Assembly: GCF_019613955.1 (NCBI RefSeq)
Contig: NZ_CP080443.1
Coordinates: 186,001 to 250,000, forward strand
Length of the DNA stretch: 64,000 nt
Direction: 5' to 3'
Source of the DNA: Chryseobacterium sp. LJ668
GTDB taxonomy: Bacteria > Bacteroidota > Bacteroidia > Flavobacteriales > Weeksellaceae
The notes below the pieces were generated by a model. That model was not told where the DNA came from. It saw nothing but the letters and a program-made list of their open reading frames with translations, and searched no databases. Shown in pieces: positions 16,678 to 24,235 of the stretch. Positions within the stretch are counted from its first letter, which is position 1. Each line of letters starts with the position of its first letter. Position numbers and translations under genes: made by a program.

Positions 16678-17409
16678 ATGAAGAACACATACATATATTC
16701 TCTACTTTTAGTTTTAGTTTTTTCAATTACTACATTTGGACAAGAAAAAACATGGTTAATCGAATACCGTGCTATATCTAATTCCGGTGCAGTTGGAACA
16801 GGAAATATTTTAATATTTAATAAAAACAATTCTTTATATGGAAAATTAAAAAGCAATAATAAAGACAATGATCGTAAAGATGAGAGAATAGATAATAACC
16901 TATACATTCGTACAAACAAAAAATCTTTAGTATATAAAGACTTAGAGAAAAATTTGATGATATCTAATGAAAAAATATTCTTAGATAATTATGAAGTACA
17001 AGATGTAAACAATATTTTTAATTGGAAGCTTACTGAAGAGAAAAAAGAAATTTTAGGACGTATATGTAAAAAAGCAATTGTGGACTTTAGAGGTAGAACT
17101 TATGCTGCATATTATGATGAAAGTTTAAAATATCCTTTTGGTCCTTGGAAATTTTCGGGTCTTCCTGGTGTTATTTTAGAAATAAAATCTGAAGATAATT
17201 TTATAAAATATGAAGCATCATATATAAAAACGTCTGAAGACACAATTGATAATCCATTTAAAAACAGTAGTGACTTAATTCCTTTTCAAAAATATAAAGA
17301 AATGTATATAGAAAAATATAAAGAAAATACTGCGGAAAGGAAAGTAGGAGACCGTACTGTAAAAAGTGAAATGTCTAAAGGAGGAAAAGAAATATATATA
17401 GATTTTTAA
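16678..17409 (+). CDS. GLPGLI family protein
   Basis: A 243-aa exported protein. A signal peptide (NTYIYSLLLVLVFSITTFGQ) is followed by a lysine-rich beta domain. The family motif appears as FSGLPGVILEI near residue 160, preceded by the usual RTYAAYYDESLKYPFGPWKF. GLPGLI proteins are Bacteroidetes-specific secreted or periplasmic proteins of unknown function. The next gene starts 2 bp after its stop and is a second GLPGLI protein, so the pair is co-translated. Confidence 0.88.
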   Translation: MKNTYIYSLLLVLVFSITTFGQEKTWLIEYRAISNSGAVGTGNILIFNKNNSLYGKLKSNNKDNDRKDERIDNNLYIRTNKKSLVYKDLEKNLMISNEKIFLDNYEVQDVNNIFNWKLTEEKKEILGRICKKAIVDFRGRTYAAYYDESLKYPFGPWKFSGLPGVILEIKSEDNFIKYEASYIKTSEDTIDNPFKNSSDLIPFQKYKEMYIEKYKENTAERKVGDRTVKSEMSKGGKEIYIDF

Positions 17410-17411
17410 TT

Positions 17412-18263
17412 ATGAATAAGTTACTTTTTTTGTTTTTTTCTGTTTTTTTTATTGCGCTAAGTGGTCAAAATATAAGATTCTTTTATGATTATAAATTTGT
17501 AGCAGACTCAACTAAAATAGACTCTACTTTTACTGAATTAATGCATTTAGATGTAAGTGATATTGGTTCAAAATTTTATAGTAGGGATGTATATATTACA
17601 GATTCTATTGTTCAAGATAGAATAAAAAATAGACCAACGGTAAATCGTGTAATGATTAATAATTCAAATTTTAAAGGAAGAGTAAGAAATATTGTTGAAA
17701 AATATTATCCAAATTTCAATATAAACTATTTTACCAATATAGGTTTAGAACGTTATAGAGTAGATGAAAATATAGATTTGAAATGGGAAATTTTACCTGA
17801 TATAATGAAAATAGGTCAATTTACGGCTCAAAAGGCACAAACGGAAGTTTTTGGAAGAAAATGGATCGCTTGGTTTAGTAAAGATTACCCTATCCAAGAT
17901 GGCCCTTATAAATTTCATGGATTGCCCGGATTAATAATAAAGATTGAAGATATAACACACTCGCACATTTTTGAATTAAAAGGTGTGAAAAAACTTAATA
18001 ATAAGGAAAAATGGTCTAGCGAAAACGAAAGGAAAAACGCTAAAAAAAATATCATTGTTAATGAGAAAAAATTTAAAAAAGCATTTATAGAAGATCGAAA
18101 TGATCCAATGAAAACATGGAACAATAGTGCCGGAGGAATGGTTTCTTATACTGTTACTAATGCATCAGGAAAACCCGTTGATATGAGAGATGTTGTAAAA
18201 AACAGAGAAATGATGATTAAAAAAGACAATAACATATTAGAATTAGATTTAATTAAAAAATAG
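17412..18263 (+). CDS. GLPGLI family protein
   Basis: A 283-aa exported protein with a signal peptide (NKLLFLFFSVFFIALSGQ). The motif FHGLPGLIIKIED lies near residue 175 and is preceded by WIAWFSKDYPIQDGPYKF. It is a paralogue of the preceding gene (same domain, longer N-terminal part). The base composition is very A/T-rich. Together with the Cys peptide the two genes form a cargo group between the radC-like gene and the tra operon. Confidence 0.88.
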   Translation: MNKLLFLFFSVFFIALSGQNIRFFYDYKFVADSTKIDSTFTELMHLDVSDIGSKFYSRDVYITDSIVQDRIKNRPTVNRVMINNSNFKGRVRNIVEKYYPNFNINYFTNIGLERYRVDENIDLKWEILPDIMKIGQFTAQKAQTEVFGRKWIAWFSKDYPIQDGPYKFHGLPGLIIKIEDITHSHIFELKGVKKLNNKEKWSSENERKNAKKNIIVNEKKFKKAFIEDRNDPMKTWNNSAGGMVSYTVTNASGKPVDMRDVVKNREMMIKKDNNILELDLIKK

Positions 18264-18377
18264 TTTTTAAACTTACCATTATTCACAATAAAAAAAAAGA
18301 ATACCTATTTTTTTGAATAAAAAACAGGCTGAATTATTTTAAAAAAAAGATTATTTATACATACTTTATTTTAGGCA

Positions 18378-18403
18378 AAAATCCCATAATTAAATGGGAT
18401 TTT
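18378..18403 (+). terminator. Terminator between GLPGLI and tra operons
   Basis: A 10-bp stem AAAATCCCAT / ATGGGATTTT with a 6-nt loop, followed by GTTTTTT, lies between convergent genes and 6 bp from the traQ stop. The flanking A-run on the other strand makes it probably bidirectional. Confidence 0.8.
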
Positions 18404-18408
18404 GTTTT

Positions 18409-18855
18409 TTAGTCCTTATTACCAAATTGAAACTCAATTTCTCTTTCATTTCCAAAACTATCAATAATCCAGATTTTAAAGCTCTGTGACATTGTAGATG
18501 TTGAGGTATAATACAGACGAAACTCTTTATTCTTTAATTCATAAGAATCATTTTGGGAGTAAGGAATATCGTTGTAGTATTTCAGTATTCCGGTTCCATC
18601 AAACTGAAAATACCTGAGATAATATTGGGTTTCAGTAAAATTTCCGGATGGCAGAATTTTAACCCTGATCTCCACTGTTTCATCGTTCGCAATATCTTTA
18701 TGAACAGGCATGACTGAAACTTCAAATGGAAAATTCTGCTGGATTTGTAATTCCTCGTTGGTGCATGATGAAAGTATTGTTTCTGTGAAAATCAGGATTG
18801 GGATCACATACAGAATTCGTAAAAAGCATTTCGCTTTGTTGATATAATTTTTCAT
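18409..18855 (-). CDS. traQ: Conjugal transfer protein TraQ (DUF3872)
   Basis: A 148-aa lipoprotein-like protein with signal and lipobox region FTETILSSCTNEELQ. The beta-sandwich core QQNFPFEVSVMPVHKDIAND and the C-terminal KIWIIDSFGNEREIEFQFG are typical of DUF3872/TraQ. It is the last gene of the minus-strand tra operon and lies 10 bp after traO. TraQ is an accessory part of the Bacteroidetes type IV mating apparatus, with no known enzymatic role. No traP primase gene lies between traO and traQ here. Confidence 0.85.
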   Translation of the reverse strand: MKNYINKAKCFLRILYVIPILIFTETILSSCTNEELQIQQNFPFEVSVMPVHKDIANDETVEIRVKILPSGNFTETQYYLRYFQFDGTGILKYYNDIPYSQNDSYELKNKEFRLYYTSTSTMSQSFKIWIIDSFGNEREIEFQFGNKD

Positions 18856-18865
18856 AATGATTGAT

Positions 18866-19420
18866 TTATAAATTGATTCTTACTCCAATTCCGACTGAAG
18901 GTGTGAACTGATTCCGGGAAGTATTCCAAAGTATTTTTGTTCTGCCCGAAGCAATTATTGTGAAACGATCTGAAAGATAAATTTCTGCAGAAATTCTTCC
19001 AGCTGCTCCATATACGAATGATGATTTATGAATAATTACTGAGCCATCGTTTAAGATGCTCTCACCTCGATTGATTATTTCATACCCTGCGACAGCAGAT
19101 AGGGTCGTATTGACCATAAGGCTTTTTTTGCGGTTGCCAATCAGATTTAGACTGTAACCAGCTTCTGCACTGATAGTTTCTACAGGTATTTCAAAAGTTC
19201 GGTATGGGATTACTTCTCTGGAATATTCTAATGCATACAACAGGTAATTTCCTTTTTTAGCATGCACAATTAGTCCAGCATTTATAAAGTAATTATATGA
19301 ATTTTCTGAAAGTAATAAACCGGAAGTAATCTCTACACCTTTCTGTTTGGGAAGCATTCTCTGTGCACTAATCGTATGGCTTGCGATGAGCAATACCATG
19401 ATCATGATAAACTTTCTCAT
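18866..19420 (-). CDS. traO: Conjugal transfer protein TraO
   Basis: A 184-aa exported protein with signal peptide MIMVLLIASHTISAQ and an outer-membrane beta-barrel-like pattern (alternating strands, C-terminal SVGIGVRINL). The mature start RMLPKQKGVEITSGLLLSEN is typical of Bacteroidetes TraO. It starts 1 bp after traN ends. It is likely the outer-membrane component of the mating bridge. Confidence 0.87.
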   Translation of the reverse strand: MRKFIMIMVLLIASHTISAQRMLPKQKGVEITSGLLLSENSYNYFINAGLIVHAKKGNYLLYALEYSREVIPYRTFEIPVETISAEAGYSLNLIGNRKKSLMVNTTLSAVAGYEIINRGESILNDGSVIIHKSSFVYGAAGRISAEIYLSDRFTIIASGRTKILWNTSRNQFTPSVGIGVRINL

Positions 19421-19421
19421 T

Positions 19422-20321
19422 CTATTTCAGTTTTAAATGAATGTCCTTAACGAGCTTTGCATTGATCAAATCAGCATTTTCTACCTGAATTTTATGATGC
19501 CTTCCACCGTCTTTTTCAAAAACTTCAATTTCCAAGATCTGATCTTCCAGTAAAGTGAACTGATCTAATAGATAGACAACCTTTTCGTCGGATTGATGAT
19601 TGATCGTTTTCGTTATCAGGTATTCCCGAATGGGAGTCAGCACTTTATCCTGAACAACCGTTTTCTTTAGATTTTTCTTATCTACAATTTTAAAACTTAC
19701 AAAATCGATATTGTATAGAAGATTATTTATATTTCTGAATTTGAGCACGAAATAAAATTTTCCTTCGTGTAAATACAAAGATTGTAACAGCACATGAACT
19801 CCAAAACTTTTTGACCCTAGATGTTTGATGGTACTCTTGGGATTTTCATGCAAGGTTTTCATCATTAATTCTGTTAATGAAGCGGATTCTCCCTTAAGGT
19901 CTTCTAATAAAACCTCGGTCGAATATTTTTTTTCATTTTGCCTCTGCAATTTTAAAAGGTCATAGTTCAAAGTGTTAGGATAGGAACTGTAAAACACATC
20001 AAAGTTGTAGAATTTCCCGTCTTGAGTAATCACGGAAAAATTGGTTTCTTCTTCAAAATCTCTGACTCCGGCTTTAATTCGGAGTACATTTCCGACATCT
20101 TCTGCTTTGTTGGCAATGAGGTTTTCACTTCCCAAATCAACATACCGTATGGGCGATGGAAATAACAAATGGGAAGTTTTGTTATAGGTAACTTCCATTT
20201 TATAAGGTTCTAATTTAGCTTCGCTGAGCGAAGCAAATTCCGGCATTTCCTGAGCGTTGAGTGGACTCATTGAAACGGATATGAGGATGAATATCACCCA
20301 TTGTTTTAATATATTATTCAT
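19422..20321 (-). CDS. traN: Conjugative transposon protein TraN (VirB9-like)
   Basis: A 299-aa exported protein. The start is set at the ATG at 20321, giving the signal peptide NNILKQWVIFILISVSMSP. The longer open frame upstream runs into traM and is not needed. The mature part has the VirB9-like beta domains (PSPIRYVDLGSENLIANKAE, FSVITQDGKFYNFDVFYSS). Family knowledge places TraN in the periplasm/outer-membrane core complex with TraM and TraO. It lies 16 bp after traM. Confidence 0.88.
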   Translation of the reverse strand: MNNILKQWVIFILISVSMSPLNAQEMPEFASLSEAKLEPYKMEVTYNKTSHLLFPSPIRYVDLGSENLIANKAEDVGNVLRIKAGVRDFEEETNFSVITQDGKFYNFDVFYSSYPNTLNYDLLKLQRQNEKKYSTEVLLEDLKGESASLTELMMKTLHENPKSTIKHLGSKSFGVHVLLQSLYLHEGKFYFVLKFRNINNLLYNIDFVSFKIVDKKNLKKTVVQDKVLTPIREYLITKTINHQSDEKVVYLLDQFTLLEDQILEIEVFEKDGGRHHKIQVENADLINAKLVKDIHLKLK

Positions 20322-20337
20322 TATTTTAGTTTGTTGT

Positions 20338-21669
20338 TTAGTTATTTTTTGAAACCAGAAAAACCTGATGACCGGCTTTAATAGTGACTTTTGGAAGTCT
20401 GACCTTCTTTTGGAAATATCCAGATATACCCTGAACAACACCTTTTGTTAGATCTGCAGCAATTTGTTGTCCTGCTGATTGGGTCATCATAATATTCGTT
20501 CCTGAAGTCTGTCCCATATTTCCCAAAATTTCCGTTACTGCATTTTGTTCTGGTGAATAGGGAATATTGAGTCCTAGTTGTCCGTCATTGTCATGAATAT
20601 TAATTTCAACTTGCTGGATATTGCCTTTATATTCAATCGTGGAAATCTTTAGCTGCAGTCTTCCGCCTTGAAATTTACCGGATGCTTTTACCAGTGTTCC
20701 TGCAGGAATGAACATTTTTCCAAGCATCATCGGTTGTGAAAGTCTCAGTGAAACCATGCTTTCACTGGAAATGGTTTTTGTCTCATGGATGACTGCCTGG
20801 ATGCTGTTCTGGTTTTGAAAACTGGTAGTTTCATGCTCATTTTGCAACCCATTAAATCTGTTTTTTTCCAATCCTGTTAAAAGAGTACTGTCACTAACCT
20901 CTCGATAAATACTTGAAACCAGATTCTTTCTGACGGACTGGGCAGCAGTCACCTGAACTTTTTTCTGTTCGGCGTCCTTTTCAGGAAGTTGCTTTTCTTC
21001 AGATTTTTCCTGATTGGCAGATGTAGGAAGATATTTTGCAGCCATCTGATATGATTTTTCCATCAGTTCAAGTTGATCATTGATCGTTGTGCCGGTCGGT
21101 GATGAAACGTTTTGCGATGATTCATTTTTTAATCTGGAGATTTCTCTTTTCAGCTGACTGACTTCCTGATCATCTCGACTGTAAAAAGAACCCAATGTCT
21201 GTTGTGCATTGCGATAACTGTTGACTGCGTTATGGTCACCTTGTAAAATGTTACTGTTTGGATTTGTTGGAGATTGAGCATGTACACTTTCCATGTTACC
21301 ATCTTTTGAAGTTGCCGGATCAGTCCAGTAATCTGACAAAGTAGTGAGCGCATTTCTTTTCTCGTCATTTTTATTTTCCAACAATTGCTGTTCATACGCT
21401 TTCTGTTTGTCTGACTGTAATTGATCATCGGCAGCCTGTGGAATTACAGAATTAAAACCAACATCCTCAATAGTTGTTTTTTCTTTAGGTTTAAAAATCA
21501 GGTATAGGCATCCGACAAAAACGATAGTCATCAGAAAATAGATGAGTGGTTTCTTCAGTTCTTCCAGCTGTAATTTTCTGTTCTCCTGAACATCATTACT
21601 TGATGATGAGTCGGAAGATCCTTCAGTAATTCTTACCTGTGTTGTATTTGAATCTTTCATTCTAATCAT
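20338..21669 (-). CDS. traM: Conjugative transposon protein TraM (VirB10-like)
   Basis: A 443-aa inner-membrane-anchored protein. A cytoplasmic N-terminus is followed by a membrane helix (LIYFLMTIVFVGCLYLIF) near residue 45, a long Gln/Ser-rich periplasmic stalk, and a VirB10-like beta domain from ~300 (SMVSLRLSQPMMLGKMFIPA, GTLVKASGKFQGGRLQLKI). The start codon overlaps the traL stop (ATGA), showing translational coupling. It bridges inner and outer membranes in the type IV secretion system. Confidence 0.9.
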   Translation of the reverse strand: MIRMKDSNTTQVRITEGSSDSSSSNDVQENRKLQLEELKKPLIYFLMTIVFVGCLYLIFKPKEKTTIEDVGFNSVIPQAADDQLQSDKQKAYEQQLLENKNDEKRNALTTLSDYWTDPATSKDGNMESVHAQSPTNPNSNILQGDHNAVNSYRNAQQTLGSFYSRDDQEVSQLKREISRLKNESSQNVSSPTGTTINDQLELMEKSYQMAAKYLPTSANQEKSEEKQLPEKDAEQKKVQVTAAQSVRKNLVSSIYREVSDSTLLTGLEKNRFNGLQNEHETTSFQNQNSIQAVIHETKTISSESMVSLRLSQPMMLGKMFIPAGTLVKASGKFQGGRLQLKISTIEYKGNIQQVEINIHDNDGQLGLNIPYSPEQNAVTEILGNMGQTSGTNIMMTQSAGQQIAADLTKGVVQGISGYFQKKVRLPKVTIKAGHQVFLVSKNN

Positions 21670-21935
21670 TTTTGAATGTTGTTAATCGGTGTCGTTTTCA
21701 AGGATTGATTCATCGGTTGAATCCCTGTCGGAATGTTACTGATGTGTCCACCGATTGGAATGTTTTTACCGTTTGCACCGTTCACCCAAATCTGTACAAA
21801 TACACACAAGGTCAGCAAAGTGTATCCTGCTAGAAACACTTTTGTGAACAGCCGTTGTCGCTTTTCCGGCAAAGCTTTCCACTTTTGTTCTGTATGCAGA
21901 ATGTATTGAGCAATTGTTTTTCTAAACTTTTTCAT
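21666..21935 (-). CDS. traL: Small conjugative transposon protein TraL (DUF3989)
   Basis: An 89-aa protein with one membrane helix (FTKVFLAGYTLLTLCVFVQI) and a basic N-terminus (FRKTIAQYILHTEQKWKALP). Length, topology and position between traK and traM match TraL/DUF3989. It overlaps traM by 4 bp. It is an accessory inner-membrane part of the transfer apparatus. Confidence 0.82.
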   Translation of the reverse strand: MKKFRKTIAQYILHTEQKWKALPEKRQRLFTKVFLAGYTLLTLCVFVQIWVNGANGKNIPIGGHISNIPTGIQPMNQSLKTTPINNIQK

Positions 21936-21946
21936 AGGTTTTGGTT

Positions 21947-22570
21947 TTAACGGTCAACGGTTTCAACATCTTTATTCTCAACGACGTTGAATTTTTCAAT
22001 GGTAAATCCCTGAGGATTGCTGTCTGATCTCACAGAGTTCACCAGTGAACAGTTGGTAATCAGACTTCGTATCGTGAGATTGCTTGATCGAATAATAAAC
22101 TGTCGTGCAAAGGTTTGTACTGCATAAGGATAGTTGTTAAAATTGGCGACAACACTATCAACCTCGATCCTTTGCTGGATATTTCCACTGATTATCCGAT
22201 TGTAATATCCTTTCTCTGAAAGATCTTTGTAGTAATCAAAGGCAGACTGATCAGCCAGATTGAATGCTCTTTTGACATTGCTTTCAATCGCATTTTTATC
22301 GGGAGCAATCGTAAAGAACAGTTCATGAAAACGCCTCACATGTTCTCTTGCCTCTACAGGACGGTTGATGGACATATCCTGAGAAAGCGCAACCATCAGA
22401 GATTTTCCATTATCCAGAACATAGATCTTCTGTCGTTGTTCTTCTGCAAATTGGTAAGATTTAAAAATCACCAATCCCACTACTCCAAAGCATAATATGG
22501 CAAAAACAAAGGTGAATAACCGGATCTGTTTGAAACTGTTTTCTATATTTCTTAAGGTTTTAAATTCCAT
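21947..22570 (-). CDS. traK: Conjugative transposon protein TraK (VirB8-like)
   Basis: A 207-aa bitopic inner-membrane protein. The helix is FTFVFAILCFGVVGLVIFKS near residue 20, after EFKTLRNIENSFKQIRLF. The periplasmic domain with VREHVRRFHELFFTIAPDK-type features belongs to the TraK/VirB8 family. It nucleates assembly of the secretion channel. It lies 15 bp after traJ and 11 bp before traL. Confidence 0.9.
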   Translation of the reverse strand: MEFKTLRNIENSFKQIRLFTFVFAILCFGVVGLVIFKSYQFAEEQRQKIYVLDNGKSLMVALSQDMSINRPVEAREHVRRFHELFFTIAPDKNAIESNVKRAFNLADQSAFDYYKDLSEKGYYNRIISGNIQQRIEVDSVVANFNNYPYAVQTFARQFIIRSSNLTIRSLITNCSLVNSVRSDSNPQGFTIEKFNVVENKDVETVDR

Positions 22571-22585
22571 TGTTGTTAGGTTTAA

Positions 22586-23578
22586 TTATTTTAATAATCT
22601 TCCTGAAATATTGCCTGTTGCTGAACCGGCAGCGGCGCCAGCAATGTTTCCGGATTTCTGTGCGGTTTGGTTAACGTTTCTTGTGAAGTTTCCAGCTCCA
22701 CCTGCCTGGATCACCCAGCCTGTCACTGTGGGAACGGTAAAATATCCAATGATCCCAATAATCATATAAATGATGTAAACGGTGCTTGAAGTATCCGGAA
22801 TGAAGTTTGGATCAGACAGCATCTCGATATCTTTTTCAATAATAAGCGACTGAATCTTGGCAAGTATAGAACTGAAAATATCCGCAACCGGAAGCCATAA
22901 ATACACACTGATGTATCTGGTGAGCCATTGGGTGAGCGTACTCTGAAATCCATCCCAAACAGAAATCGCAAAAGCAATAGGTCCGAGGATTGATAAAACA
23001 ATCAAGAAGAAAGTCCGTATCGTGTCGATGACCAGTGCAGCAGATTGAAATAAGATTTCGAGGAATTCCCGAAAACCATCTCTAATGTCTTTTTTAATAG
23101 AAAACATTTCTCGTTCAATATACATTCCGGACATGGTGACCAGATCTGAAGGTGACCAGCCTAATTCTTCCAGTTTTTTATCAAATTCTTCATCGGAGAT
23201 CAGATACGCCATCTCAGGATTTCTGAGCATGGCTTCTCTTTCTAACAGGTCTTTTTTCTGCTGCAATTCATTGAGATCTAGAACCTGATCCTCCAACATG
23301 GAATGGCTTCCCTGAACGATGGGACTCAAAACGCCGTTAATACTTCCAAGCACAAGTGTTGAAAAGAACATGATGCAAATTCCGATCGCAAAAGGTCTTA
23401 ACATCGGAAACAGATCGATGGGTTCTGCGCGACTCAATGCCTGCCATACTTTGATGGCAACATAAAACAAGGCTCCTAATCCTGCAACCCCTTTGGCAAC
23501 AGCAGCCATGTCTGCACATAACGGCATCATTTCATCGTAAACGGAGCGAAGTAATTCGTGTAAGTTATTGGGTTCCAT
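22586..23578 (-). CDS. traJ: Conjugative transposon protein TraJ (VirB6/TrbL-like)
   Basis: A 330-aa polytopic membrane protein with about six helices (FAIGICIMFFSTLVLGSING, IRTFFLIVLSILGPIAFAIS, VYIIYMIIGIIGYFTVPTV). A conserved WDGFQSTLTQWLTRYISVYL segment and a Gly/Ala-rich C-terminus are typical of Bacteroidetes TraJ. It forms part of the inner-membrane channel. It begins 1 bp after the traI stop. Confidence 0.9.
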   Translation of the reverse strand: MEPNNLHELLRSVYDEMMPLCADMAAVAKGVAGLGALFYVAIKVWQALSRAEPIDLFPMLRPFAIGICIMFFSTLVLGSINGVLSPIVQGSHSMLEDQVLDLNELQQKKDLLEREAMLRNPEMAYLISDEEFDKKLEELGWSPSDLVTMSGMYIEREMFSIKKDIRDGFREFLEILFQSAALVIDTIRTFFLIVLSILGPIAFAISVWDGFQSTLTQWLTRYISVYLWLPVADIFSSILAKIQSLIIEKDIEMLSDPNFIPDTSSTVYIIYMIIGIIGYFTVPTVTGWVIQAGGAGNFTRNVNQTAQKSGNIAGAAAGSATGNISGRLLK

Positions 23579-23579
23579 A

Positions 23580-24212
23580 TTACCAGTATTTTTGGTTGGC
23601 AGTTCCGTACAAATTCAATACTCTTTGGGTATTGTTCTGTTTTTTTGCTCTTAGGTAGCTAACAGAAATATTCTTATTGGTGTAGTAGCGAACCAGATTA
23701 TGATAGTCTTTTACTTCTTTGTAGACCCGGTCAATGATGTCCATTCTTTCTTTGTCGTTCAGGGAAAGGCTGCTCGTATTGACGATCTGCTTTAAATCTT
23801 TCAATAGCTCTGTGCTCTCGTTTAATAGTTGGGAATATCCATTGGCAATGGCGGTCAGTTCCTGAGCATTGAAGTTGGGATCATTCAGCATCTTCCCGAA
23901 ATTATTGACATACATTTCCGAAACGTCGCCGACCATCAGTACGGTCTGCTGAACTTTTCTTGCATCTTTAACCAGATTATTGACGGCTTTGAGCTTGTCA
24001 TAATATTCCTTTCCCTGTTCGTAGACTTTTTTTACTTCATTGAAGTTTTTGACGACATTGGAGACGGTATTGGAAGTTTGTACAATTTCATTGGCTGAAT
24101 TTAAAATTCCTGAAGCGAGATTGGCCGGATCGGTCACTACGAATTGTGCTTTTGCGAATGTTGTTGTAGCAAGAACCGCTACCATCACAGTTTTAATGAT
24201 TAGATTTTTCAT
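23580..24212 (-). CDS. traI: DUF4141 protein TraI (VirB5-like)
   Basis: A 210-aa exported helical protein with a signal peptide (IIKTVMVAVLATTTFAKAQ) and a coiled-coil body (NEVKKVYEQGKEYYDKLKAV). The mature start FVVTDPANLASGILNSANEI is typical of TraI/DUF4141. It lies between traG and traJ, as in CTnDOT. It is likely a periplasmic pilus- or channel-associated factor. Confidence 0.87.
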   Translation of the reverse strand: MKNLIIKTVMVAVLATTTFAKAQFVVTDPANLASGILNSANEIVQTSNTVSNVVKNFNEVKKVYEQGKEYYDKLKAVNNLVKDARKVQQTVLMVGDVSEMYVNNFGKMLNDPNFNAQELTAIANGYSQLLNESTELLKDLKQIVNTSSLSLNDKERMDIIDRVYKEVKDYHNLVRYYTNKNISVSYLRAKKQNNTQRVLNLYGTANQKYW

Positions 24213-24235
24213 TGTTGTAAATTGTATTTGATTGA

